64,000 nt of DNA, from positions 1-64,000 of the forward strand of contig NAVB01000105.1 of the NCBI GenBank assembly GCA_002179805.1, given 5' to 3'. A program made the position numbers and the translations under genes. Position 1 is the stretch's first letter. Each line of letters opens with the position of its first letter. This DNA is from Acanthamoeba lenticulata. Its lineage: Eukaryota; Discosea; Longamoebia; Acanthamoebidae. The notes under the pieces were generated by a model. That model ran no database searches. It was not told the origin of the DNA and saw nothing but the letters and a program-made list of their open reading frames with translations. Positions 47,953 to 57,759 of this stretch are shown here, piece by piece.

Positions 47953-49308
47953 CTACACGGCGGCGGCCTGAGGGCTGGCAAAGCAGCGGACGACGAGGTC
48001 GTAGACCAGCAGCTTGGCCGAGTTGACCGGGATGGCGCGCAGCATGGTGGGGCCCATCCCCGTGAACAGGCCGCGCAGGCCGAGCTCGCGGTAGCGCCCG
48101 GCCACGAAGGCGCGGAAGGACAGGTGGCCGGGCGAGGCCGGGAAGCTCAGGGCGCGCTGGACGTTGCTCTTCCACAGGTCAAACGGGTAGGCCGACGCCC
48201 ACGAGGCCATGCCCGCCGCCCCGCCCGCGGCCACCGACACCAGCGGCGTCACCCAGCTGAACCGCTTGTCCACTGAGTCCTGCAGGGTACCGTTTCCGTA
48301 ATTTGTGAGAAATATTTCGAAACGTATTTGAAACAAGAGGCAGACCTACAAGGTGGTGTCGAACAGAGAAGTAGGTGACGAAGAAGGCCGGGTAGGCGAT
48401 GACGTCGCGCAAGACCGTTCCACGAAAGCCGCGGAAGAGCGCCATCACGCCGTTCTCGCGGATGTAGAGCCGTGTGCCCCTCAGCGCGCCTGCATGAGGC
48501 CAAATATCAACATCAAACAATCATCCGAGAAGAATAAGATGAGGAGGACAACGCACCAGGGAAGTGCTCGTTGGGGTCGAACCAAGCGCGGCCGCGCTGG
48601 ACTTGGAGGCGGATCTTGACCAGCTCGGCGGCCGTGGTGAGGGGGCTGACCGTGAGGCCTGTCACTGCGCCCGCGGCCACGATGTGCCGCAGCAGCGCGC
48701 TCGTGGGCTCGCTTCCGCGACTGCTACCTACGCCACCAGTGGACGAAGAGCCTGTCTGGAGGGCCTCGAGGGTCATCCCGAACGACGCAAAGCCAATCGC
48801 ATTGATGACGGCCCGCGTAGCGAGCGGAGCGCAGATGCCTGCGAGATGAAACAAGATTGAGATGACCAAGATGAGATGAACGTGCGAGGAGGGATGGAGA
48901 CCCTTGAAGAGGCCGCGCGTGCCCTCCTCACGGACGATGGTGAGCAGGCAATGGATCGCCCCACGGTAGACCGCGCCTGGGCCCACCGCCTGAGTCTGCA
49001 GACGAACCTGTGTTTCATGTGATGTGTTATCTTCGAGTCATGCATGAGGACTGCCTGTTGCTTGATGATGGAGGAGAAGACCAAAGGGTGATTGAAATGG
49101 AATCCGAAAAGGAATGAGGAAGAATGGATGAGGAAACCTTGATGGTGTCAAAGGGATGGCCGGCTAGGGTGGAAGCGACGCCACCCAACAGGCCCGCCAG
49201 GAAGAGGGCGCCAGGAGAGGCGATGGGAGGCGTGGTCACCTCACCGTTTGCCAGACGACTCGGGCCGCTGGTCGAGTTGGCCGACTGGTTGGGCGTGACC
49301 ACCTGCAT
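47953..49308 (-). CDS. Mitochondrial carrier family (SLC25) transporter
   Basis: Five exons (49308-49138, 49007-48902, 48838-48557, 48489-48350, 48279-47953) give 341 residues. The three-repeat carrier signature Px[DE]xx[KR] appears as HPFDTIKVRLQTQ in repeat 1, LTTAAELVKIRLQVQ in repeat 2 (Pro replaced in the SPLTTAAEL start but followed by the usual ELVK.R) and YPFDLWKSNVQRA in repeat 3. The GLF.G motifs (RGLFKG, ALFRGF, RGLFTGM) that close each repeat are present. Family members exchange metabolites across the inner mitochondrial membrane. Conserved basic residues suggest an amino-acid/carnitine or ornithine-type carrier, but the substrate is not assigned. It converges with talin, with 106 bases between stops. 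Confidence 0.87.
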
Positions 49309-49976
49309 CCTCTTCTCTCCTCCTTCTAGACGTGTCTTGCCCTTGCCCTTGTTGTGGCGCCTCTCTTGATGCAGCTCAAGTCACAGCAGCTTGCAACTGC
49401 ACGCCTCGAGTCACAACGGTCTTCTCACCCAACAACCACACGTTCACAGATTTGCGTTTGCTGTTGTTGTTTTCCAGCAGTTGCAGGGACTGTACCTCGT
49501 TAGAGGGCTTGGCTGTCGTTCTACGCCACGCCCTAGAAGGGCAAAAAGGGACAAGACAGCTGTTGTAAGGAGCTGAAGTGGATGGGCCACGTTATGTCGC
49601 CACAGATGGTGAGCCGTTGGTTGGAGCTTCATTTCTGACCGACTGCGCCTGGATTCGAACTGCAGTCCCTTTCTTTCGGTTTGTCTGCGGATCACGTTTT
49701 TGTCCAGTTTTTCATCAACAAAAGAAGCCAACAGACGAGCTGGCAATCGTGGTGACCAGGACGTGGTGAGCATCAAAGATGTAATGGTTGCGCCCGTGGT
49801 CCCACGCCTTCCACCAACACCTTGCAGCTCTCCACGAAGCGTGTGCTCGCGAGGATCGCGTTGCCTTTGTGGCAAGGCTGGCCAAAGGGATGGTTGTTCG
49901 TGCTCCAGTGAGCACATCGTGATGGCTAATTAATTTTAATTGAGCCAGGAAAAAAACAAGGAGCACAAAAGAGAAG
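49309..49976. other. Intergenic region containing a gene remnant
   Basis: This is 668 bases between the carrier gene start and the F-box repeat gene. The 5' part shows nothing recognisable. The last 180 bases contain a decayed copy of the downstream F-box/repeat gene, listed separately. Confidence 0.5.
49795..49915 (+). pseudogene. Decayed fragment of the F-box/LQWARANGC gene
   Basis: By eye, 49862-49915 matches 50206-50261 at about 46 of 52 aligned bases with a two-base gap. The block 49795-49817 matches 50140-50162 (cgtgg.tccacgc.ctccgccaa type). The spacing between the two blocks is 67 bases here and 66 in the gene, so both derive from the same segment. The two-base gap disrupts frame, and a stop follows soon after. 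This is a truncated duplicate of the F-box-to-first-repeat junction, not a functional gene. Confidence 0.7.
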
Positions 49977-51187
49977 ATGGCGACTACTCCTGAAGGGTGG
50001 AGTTCTGCCGCCTCTGCCACGGCACCGTCATGTGGTGCCGAGAAAGTGGGCTTCAACGATGTCATGGTGGAGCTTGTGGCGCTCATCCTCGGCTTCGTGC
50101 AGCCCCTCTCCCAGCCCGCGTGCCGTGCTGTTTGCTGCACGTGGCTCCACGCTCTCCGCCAAAAACCCCATTCGACGTCGACCACCGTGCTCTCTGTTCA
50201 TGGTACTGCCTTTGCGGCGAGGCTGGCCAGAGAGGGCTGGTTGTCCGTGCTCCAGTGGGCGCGTCTCAACGGCTGCCCTTGGGACCAGCGGACGTGCGCG
50301 CAGGCCGCTTTAGGCGGTCACTTAGCCGTGCTTCAATGGGCGCGCCGCAACGACTGCCCCTGGGACCAGCGGACATGCGCGCAGGCCGCTTCAGGAGTCA
50401 TTTGGACGCGATCCAGTGGTTGCGCGCCAACGGCTGCCCGTGGGACCAATGGACATGCGCCTGCGCAGCCCAAGAAGGCCACTTGGCCGTGCTCCAGTGG
50501 GCGCGCGACAATGGCTGCCCTTGGAGTGAAACGACCTGCAGTGACGCCGCAAAAGAAGGACATCTCGAGGTGCTCCAATGGGCGCACCAAAACGGCTGCC
50601 CGTGGGACAAACGGACCTGCGCCGGCGCAGCCCAAGGAGGCCACTTGACCGTGCTCCAGTGGGCGCGCGATCATGATTGTCCATGGGATCCAGCGACTTG
50701 CCGGGGCGCAGCTCGCGAAGGCCATCTGGCCGTGCTTCAATGGGCGCGCACCAATGGCTGCCCGTGGGACCGGACAACATGCTGGGAAGCAGCTCGCGAA
50801 GGCCACTTGGTCGTGCTTCAGTGGGCGCGTGCCAACGGCTGCCCATGGAATAAGCATGTTCTGAGCATTGCCGCCAAAGCAGGCCATCTCGAGCTTCTCC
50901 AATGGGCACGGGCCAACGGCTGCCCATGGGACGTGGACACCTGCAGTGAAGCGGCCTGGGGCGGTCATCTCGAGCTTCTCCAATGGGCGCGTGCCAACGG
51001 CTGCCCGTGGGATAAGTTTACCTGCATCAGGGCGGCTCAGGCAGGCCACCTGGCTGTGCTCCAATGGGCCCGGGCCAACGGCTGCCCGTGGAACAAGCAG
51101 GTCTGCACTGTTGCGGCCCAGTCAGGCCACCTGTCCGTGCTCCAGTGGGCCCGGGCCAACGGCTGCCCTGAACCGGCTTACGATTAA
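49977..51187 (+). CDS. F-box protein with LQWARANGCPWD repeats, frameshifted
   Basis: The frame starts at the ATG at 49977. An F-box-like segment comes first (VELVALILGFVQPLSQPACRAVCCTWLHALR, abridged), then twelve 27-residue ankyrin-like repeats with the consensus LxVLQWARANGCPWDxxTCxxAAxxGH. After repeat 2 the frame breaks: at about 50393 the text reads tcaggagtcat where other repeats have a ...GG-CAT Gly-His codon pair, consistent with one missing base. Repeats 3-12 continue in another frame to TAA/TGA at about 51187. This is either a sequencing error or a real broken gene. F-box domains recruit targets to SCF ubiquitin ligases and the repeats bind the target. The repeat type is abundant in Acanthamoeba and in its giant viruses. 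There are no introns. Confidence 0.8.
50241..51168 (+). repeat. Twelve tandem 81-bp coding repeats (LQWARANGCPWD type)
   Basis: Twelve units of 81 bases (27 residues) run without spacer from 50241. The last one is truncated (ANGCPEPAYD). The conserved core encodes LQWAR.NGCPW and the AA..GH turn; positions in between vary. Units 9, 10 and 11 are the most alike in their core, which fits recent unit duplication. Unit 2 carries the one-base loss noted for the gene. Confidence 0.85.
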
Positions 51188-51272
51188 TTTTCTTGTTAAT
51201 TTATCAAAAGAAAATAATAATTTGTGTTTAATACAATTTTCGTCAGAAGAAAAAACCATTATTTAAACGAAA

Positions 51273-53525
51273 ATGGAGAGCCCGGTGCGGGGCAACAGCA
51301 GCAAGCAGCTGACAGGTCTCACTCAGTTCCTTCGTGAGCATTACAAGCTCCAAGAAGAAGGCGACTTGTGGGCCTTTGGCGGCGAGCACCGCGGCACCCT
51401 TCGCGCAGTCCCCGGGAAGGCGCTGGTGTTTCTCTCGCAAGACGGCCAGCAGGGGGATGGTGCAAGCACCTCCCACATTTTCTTTTTAAAGAAGAAGAAA
51501 CACTGACAAGAGCTCTTGTTGTTGCCGCAGCTTCCCCCAACAGTTTGTTAAAAAGCTTGAAAGTGGTGTCGGGACGGGCCTCGGGGCCACACTACGCCAA
51601 GCTTACAATTCATTTCCGCCAAAGTGGAGTCAAGAAGGCCTGGAGCGACCTGACAACAGAATACAAGTCTACTCCAGCTACAGCTGGCGCTTCGCCCTCT
51701 ACCCCTCCGAGGCCTCTTGACCTCTCTTCTACGGCAAACAAGCAAGACCCCGCCGCCGAAGAAGAGGAAGAAGAGGACGAAGAAAAGGACGAAGAAGAAG
51801 GAAAGATTGAAGTAGTGCCTGAGAAGGAAGAACCATCAAAGCCCACCAGCGGCAGCAAGCGAGTGCCGCGAAAACGGCCGGAAGCGAAGCTGAAGGAGGT
51901 GTTTGAGCGGACGGGCGGGCGGTGCTACCTCTGCGGGGGCCAGCTTTGCTTCGAGCATCGGACGCAAGCCCAAGGCCCAGGCGCGTGGCACCTGGAACAC
52001 ATCTTTGCGAGAAGCAAGCGGCCCGACCTCGACGTGCCGGGCAACCTGCTCCCCGCCCATGTCCGCTGCAACACGCAGAAGAACGCGCTCAGGTGGCTAC
52101 CCACCGGTTGGTTGCGCATGTTGGTGTGTTTTGAGCGGTGTAGCGACAACGTCCTTCTTCTTCTTCATGTTGTCCAGCGTGCAGGACGCGGTGAAAAGGT
52201 TCAATTTTCGTGTGATGACGCAAGTCCTGGACCATGAGGCGATGCTCCCCGAGGTGCGGGAGGCGCTGCAGCAAGCCAAGCTTCTCTCACGCCAGCAGCC
52301 TGGTGGCGTGACCATCGTCGTGGAGGCCCTCTCCGATCTCCCCGACGTGGAGATCACCTTTTACCCCGGTCGGGCTTCACCTCCAAGTCTTGCTTTGGCT
52401 CTCCACCAAGAAGGGCAAGAAGAAGAAGAAGAAGAAGAGGCTCACCACCACACACCACAACCACTTCAACGTCGTTGATGTTGAACTCCAACAGACAACG
52501 CCTTGCGCGGCGGCGAGACGGGGCTGCCGGAGGAGAGGCGCCTCGAGGGCCGAATCGTCGAGGGCGCGGTCCTGGGCGAGGGCCGGTGCGGGCGCGTCTA
52601 CCGCGGCCTCTGGCGCGGCAGGAACGTCGCCCTGAAGGTGCCCATGGCCCAGTACAAGAAATACGTCCTCAACGAGGTCCAGATTCTCTGGTGCGCGCGC
52701 TCCCTCGACATTGATGGCCACTCATCAACACTCACCGATCGGTTGAGAAACACAACAGCGGCCTGAAGCACGAGAATCTGGTCCAAGTCTACGGCTGGCA
52801 TGAAAGGCCGGACGGCGTATTCTATCTGGTCATGGAGCATGTCGCGCGCGGTCACCTCAGCGACAAGGTAGGGCAACAATCCTGCATTCTCATTCAAACT
52901 CCAAATTAAAAAAATTAAATGTTATTATAAATTTTCATATTCGAATCAGGTGTGCAGCCAAATCGACGTGCTCTCCGTGCTACTGGACGTGGCGAGGGCC
53001 ATGGCCTTCCTGCACTCGAAGGAATTGATCCACCGCGACCTCAAGCCCGACAACATTTTGGTAAAGGAAAATTTATTTCTGTTTTTTCTATGTTTATTAT
53101 ATTCTAGATAAATGTTTGGCTTTGAGCTGAAAGGGACTCTTGTTGGTGCTGAGCAGATCACGGAGGAGGGGAGAGCCAAGGTGGCCGACTTTGGTCTGGC
53201 CAAGCTGGCGATGCCCGACAAGGAAAACCAGACCAAGTGCGGGACGGGCCACTACATGGCGCCCGAGGTCAAGCATCGCCAGCCCTACGGTTTTCCCGCC
53301 GACGTGTTCAGCTTCGGGCGCGTGATCCAGTTTATGCTCGCCCAAGAGAAGCGCGCAACCAACTTTGGCGATCGCGCGCTCTCGGACCTCGCGCTCGAGT
53401 GCTCTGGTCCGCCTCCCTCGACCAAGTCCTTTGATGTGCCCAAGCCGGACAAGCGCCCCACCATGGATGTCATCGTTGCCCGGCTCGAGTCCCTCTACGA
53501 CCGCTACTGGGACGCCGCTTCGTGA
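51273..53525 (+). CDS. HNH nuclease-like domain fused to a protein kinase
   Basis: Seven exons with matching phases (51273-51459, 51531-52092, 52178-52368, 52495-52690, 52759-52867, 52950-53060, 53157-53525) give 574 residues. Residues 1-120 are an unknown N-terminal domain (TQFLREHYKLQEEGDLWAF). An acidic linker (EEEEEEDEEKDEEEG) follows. An HNH-like motif spans about residues 196-250: RCYLCGG, then HLEHIFARSK, then PGNLLPAHVRCNTQKNA, which supplies the CxxC, the H..HI pair, the Asn and the C..K of the fold. After a 60-residue bridge comes a complete kinase (about 320-570) with GEGRCGRVYRG, VALKV, IHRDLKPDN, ADFGLA and MAPE. The exon joining the two halves is in phase, so they are one polypeptide unless an unseen stop intervenes. 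Function is unknown. Regulation of a DNA-binding or cutting module by phosphorylation is one idea. Confidence 0.8.
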
Positions 53526-53763
53526 CGCAAGCGTTTCCCTACTGGCGGAGGAGGAGGGCCGTAGCAGCTGGGCGGCGCGGGTCGGTGATGGTAATAGCTC
53601 CTGTGTTGTTTGGCGTAAAGTTGTTGTTTTGTTACTTGCTTGGAGCTCTGCCTGTTATTAGGAGGGCCTCGTAGTGAGCCGACGAAGGCTCAAAGGGGCA
53701 GTCGGCCAGATCGCTGCTCATGTCCCGTGCCTTGAGCTCATACTCCGTCGCCAGATATTAATT

Positions 53764-56700
53764 TCAAGTAAAGTAATGACAACACAAGCTCCGAAGATCG
53801 CCTGCGGCAGCTTCTTCGGGGTTGCAACTCGAAGCATCTTCCTCTGGGCTCTGCTGCGCAGCAGGGCCATAGATGCGGAACAGCGCAGGAGGATAGACCA
53901 GCGCAGTGGACTCCACTTCTTCCGTAGCCTCCTCGTCGTCTTGGTTTGGCTGCTGTTGCGCGAGGGCTCGTATGAGGCTCGCGGGCGTGGGGTGGGCGCG
54001 GGCCAGCGCCGCCGCGGCGGCGTGCGACACGCCCGGCACGCAGAGGAGCATGCGGGCCCACGTCCCGAGCTCGGCCTCGAGAAAGGTGCGCCGCCGAAAG
54101 GCGTGCTGAAAGGCCGCGAACGAGTACTCGCCGCCCTCGAGCCCGCGCGCGTCGTAGTGGCGCCGCAGCCGCTTGGTCATGCGCCACACCAGGTCGGCCG
54201 TGTCCCACTGCGTCGCGCAGTGCTCCACAAACAAGTTGTTGTTCGCATCCTCAGCGGTCATTTCCATCAGAAAAAAGTCGAGGATCTTGTCAAAGTCCTC
54301 GCGCGTGAGGAGGGCGCTCGACGACGAGTCCGACGAGGCCGGACGGAAGGGCTGCTCGAGCAGAAAGACCGTGTTGAGGCGGCTGCGCCGGAGGCGCTCG
54401 TACTGGTGGTCCAGGCGCTCGTCCCGGAGCGACGACGAGAGGTCCTGCATCGTCTTGCGCTCCACGATCCAGTCCAGCACGACTTCCTCGTCATCATCGA
54501 AGCCAATTTCATGACGATCGCGGCGGCGGCGAGCGAGCCACAGGTAATCGCCCAGCGCCAGCCCGCGACCGGTCGATGGCGATCGCGTGGGCGTCGGCGT
54601 AGGCTTGCCGCTCCTTGAACCGGTCCCACACCCGGGCGGTGATGCCCTTGGCCTCGGAGCTGCACGTGTGTTGCGTGTGTTGCATGAAGAGAGTCAGCGT
54701 GGGCGGCTCGAGGCAGGCCGCGACGGGCCGCTCGTCGTTGCCGTGGTCGTGATTGTGGCGGGCAAAGGTGGCGGTGGCGGCGACTCGGACCTGTCGGTGA
54801 CGAGCACCACTTCCCAGTCGCGCTTGAACGCGTCGGCGCTCACGCGCACCCGTTGCGTTTGCGGCTCCGCCCAGCTCGCGCTGCTCTCTTCAGTCGCGCC
54901 GTCGTCGTTGTTGTCATCACCGAGACTCGCGCAGCTTGTCGTCGTCGTCGTCGATGTCGTCGATGTCGTCGAGCTCGTGCTTCCGCTGGTGGTCCACACA
55001 GCGCACACGTCGACCGACTGGGCTTCCTCGTACACAGGCTGCGACGACGACCACGACCAAGCCAACGACGAGCGTGAGGCCGAGGCTGGCGGCGAGGCCG
55101 ACATGGACGCCGGCGAGGTCTCTGTCGGACGAGACGGCGTCGGTGCGGGCGACGGTGAGAACGACGACGACGAAGAAGACGACGGCGACGACGATGACGA
55201 CGACGACGACGACGATGGCCGAGCCGGCGACAGAGGCGGGGGCGGAAGGGCGAGCACGGGCTCGGTGAGGCCGAGGCTCGTGCGACGCTGGCGGTCGGCG
55301 CGGATGGCCTCCAGCGCCACCGCGTGGCCTTCCTCGGTGAGGCTGCACCGCGGGCCCAAGCGATGCGGGCCATGGTCGTGGTGGTCGTCGACGACGAGCA
55401 CCAGGCCACGCTTGGCGCTGGCCTTGGCGATCGCCACCACGCACTGGGGCTGCTCGTGCGCGAGGCGCGCGCAGTAGTGGCGCATCACCGCGAACAGCTC
55501 GCGCGGGCCGGCGCTCGCGTGGCCGGCCTGGTGGAACGCGTGGAGCGCGATCAGCAGCGCGCACGGCCCGGTCCCGACCTTGGCCCTGTAGTCCGTCGTT
55601 GGTGACAGCGCACGCTCCGGCGTCTGCGCCGGCATCACAGCGCCGCCGCCGCTCGGCGTCGTGGCCGTGGATGTGGCCGTGGCCATGGTCGTGGGCGGCG
55701 AAGGCGGGCTGGGCCGGACGTCGTCCTGGACCCTGCGCTCCTGGGCGCGGCAGAGGGCGACAAAGGGCTCGGGCACTTCGGCCAGGACTGCGGCGGCGTC
55801 GGGCAGCTGGCGCAGCCACGCGGGCGCCTCGAGGCTCTCGCACACGAGCGCCGCCACGCAGGCGACGATGTGCTTGCACCAGCCCTTGACCGAGCGGCGC
55901 GAGGCCGTGGTCTGGCGGGCGCACAGGCACTCGGCCTGCTTGTGGTGCACGGCAAAGTCGAGGACGACCGGGTAGGCCTCGCGCTGCTGGCCCACGACCC
56001 GGAACTCGAGGCGGCCGTCGGGCAGCCGGCGCCGCTCGACCACGGCGCCCGCCAGGTAGTAGCCCAGCCCGCGCCGGACCGAGCCGGCGTCGGGCGCGTA
56101 GGTGGCCACGTAGGCCGGCAGCAGGCCGTCCAGCGTCGACGCGGCGGGGCGCGGCCGCTTGGCCTGCGGCTCGACGTCGCTGGCCGTGGCCGTGGCCGTG
56201 GCCGTGGCCGCCGGGGACGCTCGCTTGGCGGACGAGGGCGGGCTGCTTGTGGGCGCCGCGGCGGGCGGCGTCTCGCCGGAGAAGCTGAGCGAGCGCGCTG
56301 CGCTGTTGCGCGTCGGTGGCGTCGGCGTTATGGTCGACGCTGCCGGGCTCGGGATTCGAACCGGTGTCCCAGCCGTGGCCAGCAAAGTCGGCGCCGGACG
56401 CGCTGGCGACGACGACGGGGCCGCGAGGCTCTGCTGGAGGGCCTTGACGGCGTGCAGGATGACGCGCCGATGCCCTGTCGACACGAGAACACTGTGAGCA
56501 CAGATGTGGACCGGCCGGCGAGGACTGCACGCACCGAGCAAGGCGATGCCCAGGGCATCGAGGTCGGACGCCGCCAAGTACTGCAGCTCGAGCGGCCGCG
56601 CGAAGCCGTTGGCGGCCAGGCGCTCGGCGTACTTCACGACGATGATGATGATGTCAGGCCACGTCAGCAGTCATGCCCCCAAACAAGTAAGGAAGGGAAG

Positions 56701-57634
56701 GAATCACCTGTGGGTAGCCCAGCATGGCCAGCCACTCGTGCACGAACGAGGCCGAGGCCTGGGCAGAAGTTGCGTTCGTCGTCGTCGTCGACGCCGGGCT
56801 GAAGCTGGTCGTCGAGGTCGTTGAGGTCGTCGAGGCGGCCGGGGCGCTGCGGCGACGCCGGCCCTTGCGCTGGAGCTGGCCGACGTCGTCCACGGCAGGC
56901 CGCACGGGAGAGGTCGGGGCCGAGGGCGGCGGGACTTCGATCACGTCATCATCATCGCCGCCGCCAACGCCAGTGATTACCACGGCGGCTTCGAGATCGA
57001 CCACCTCCCGGCGCGCGCGCTTGGCGTCACGCCCGGCGTGCCTCTGCGGCGTTGCGCCGCCGGCCTCGACCTGGTTGTCGCTGTCGTCGTCGTCGAGCGT
57101 CAGGTCCAGGACGAAGCCGCTTGCCTCGCTCGGGCTCGCGCTCGGCACGGCTGCGGCAGCGGCGCCAGGGCGCGGCGGCGAGAGCGACGTCTGGGACTGA
57201 TGCTGGAAGCGGGCCACTCGAATGGCGAGGTCCACCGCGTCCGAGGCCCAGGCTGCACATACGAGTTCCAACAACATCAGAAAGAAGAAGAAGAGGAAGA
57301 GGAGGGCCGCGTACCGCCGATGCCGGGAAAGGCACGAAGCTCGTCACCACTCTGGATGGGCAACGTCAACTCGCGCAGACGTTTGGCCGCCTGTGCGATC
57401 GCAGTTTGACCACCATAAATCAATGAACGTATGAGTCAGAGGGGGTCGGATCTCACGGGGTACGCGACTAACCTCGAGAAGCGTGTGGGCCTTGTTGAAT
57501 TGACCTTCCGTCATGAATTGGCGATGCTGAATCAGCAGATGTGCCAACACACGCCGATTCCAAGCCTGGGCCTCTGCCACAGACATGGGGCTGGCGGCCG
57601 TGTTGGGCTGCCATGACCCCTCGACTCCCTCCAT
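53764..57634 (-). CDS. MUS81: MUS81 structure-specific nuclease with SAM and SWIM domains
   Basis: Six exons (57634-57473, 57390-57315, 57252-56708, 56631-56535, 56474-54791, 54659-53764). Order of domains: an N-terminal HhH-like helix region (LLIQHRQFM to LPIQSGDELRAFPGIG), then a SAM domain (FVHEWLAMLGYPQ, YAERLAANGF, LDALGIALLGHRR). Next come a SWIM zinc finger (GYYLAGAVVERR, CLCAR, WCKHIVACVAAL) and a winged-helix-like part (HRLGPRCSLTEEGHAVAL). The ERCC4-type nuclease follows (VVLVTD, LALGDYLWLAR, VVLDWIVERKTMQDLSSSL with the ERKxxxDL catalytic motif), then the C-terminal HhH2 (RMLLCVPGVSHAAAAALA). MUS81 with EME1 cuts branched DNA such as stalled forks and flaps in the nucleus. Exon 6 needs either a different acceptor (about 54620) or a one-base correction at about 54562 to hold frame. 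See findings. Confidence 0.85.
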
Positions 57635-57759
57635 CTCCACCACCAAGGTAAATGTATTTTCGACTTTTTAACTTTTTAATGCACTTTTTTCGTTTTTTCT
57701 TTCAGTACAATTTAAGAAATTAAAAGATCGCAAAAGAATTGAAAAAAAAATTAATTAAT

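Noticed and set aside
50241..51168. Regular direct repeats considered as a CRISPR-like array
   Set aside because: The units are contiguous 81-base coding repeats without spacers and translate to ankyrin-like repeats.
54917..56530. Long alternate minus frame (about 537 residues) overlapping MUS81
   Set aside because: It is a +1 shadow of the SWIM-containing exon. The other frame carries the clear SAM, SWIM and winged-helix motifs.
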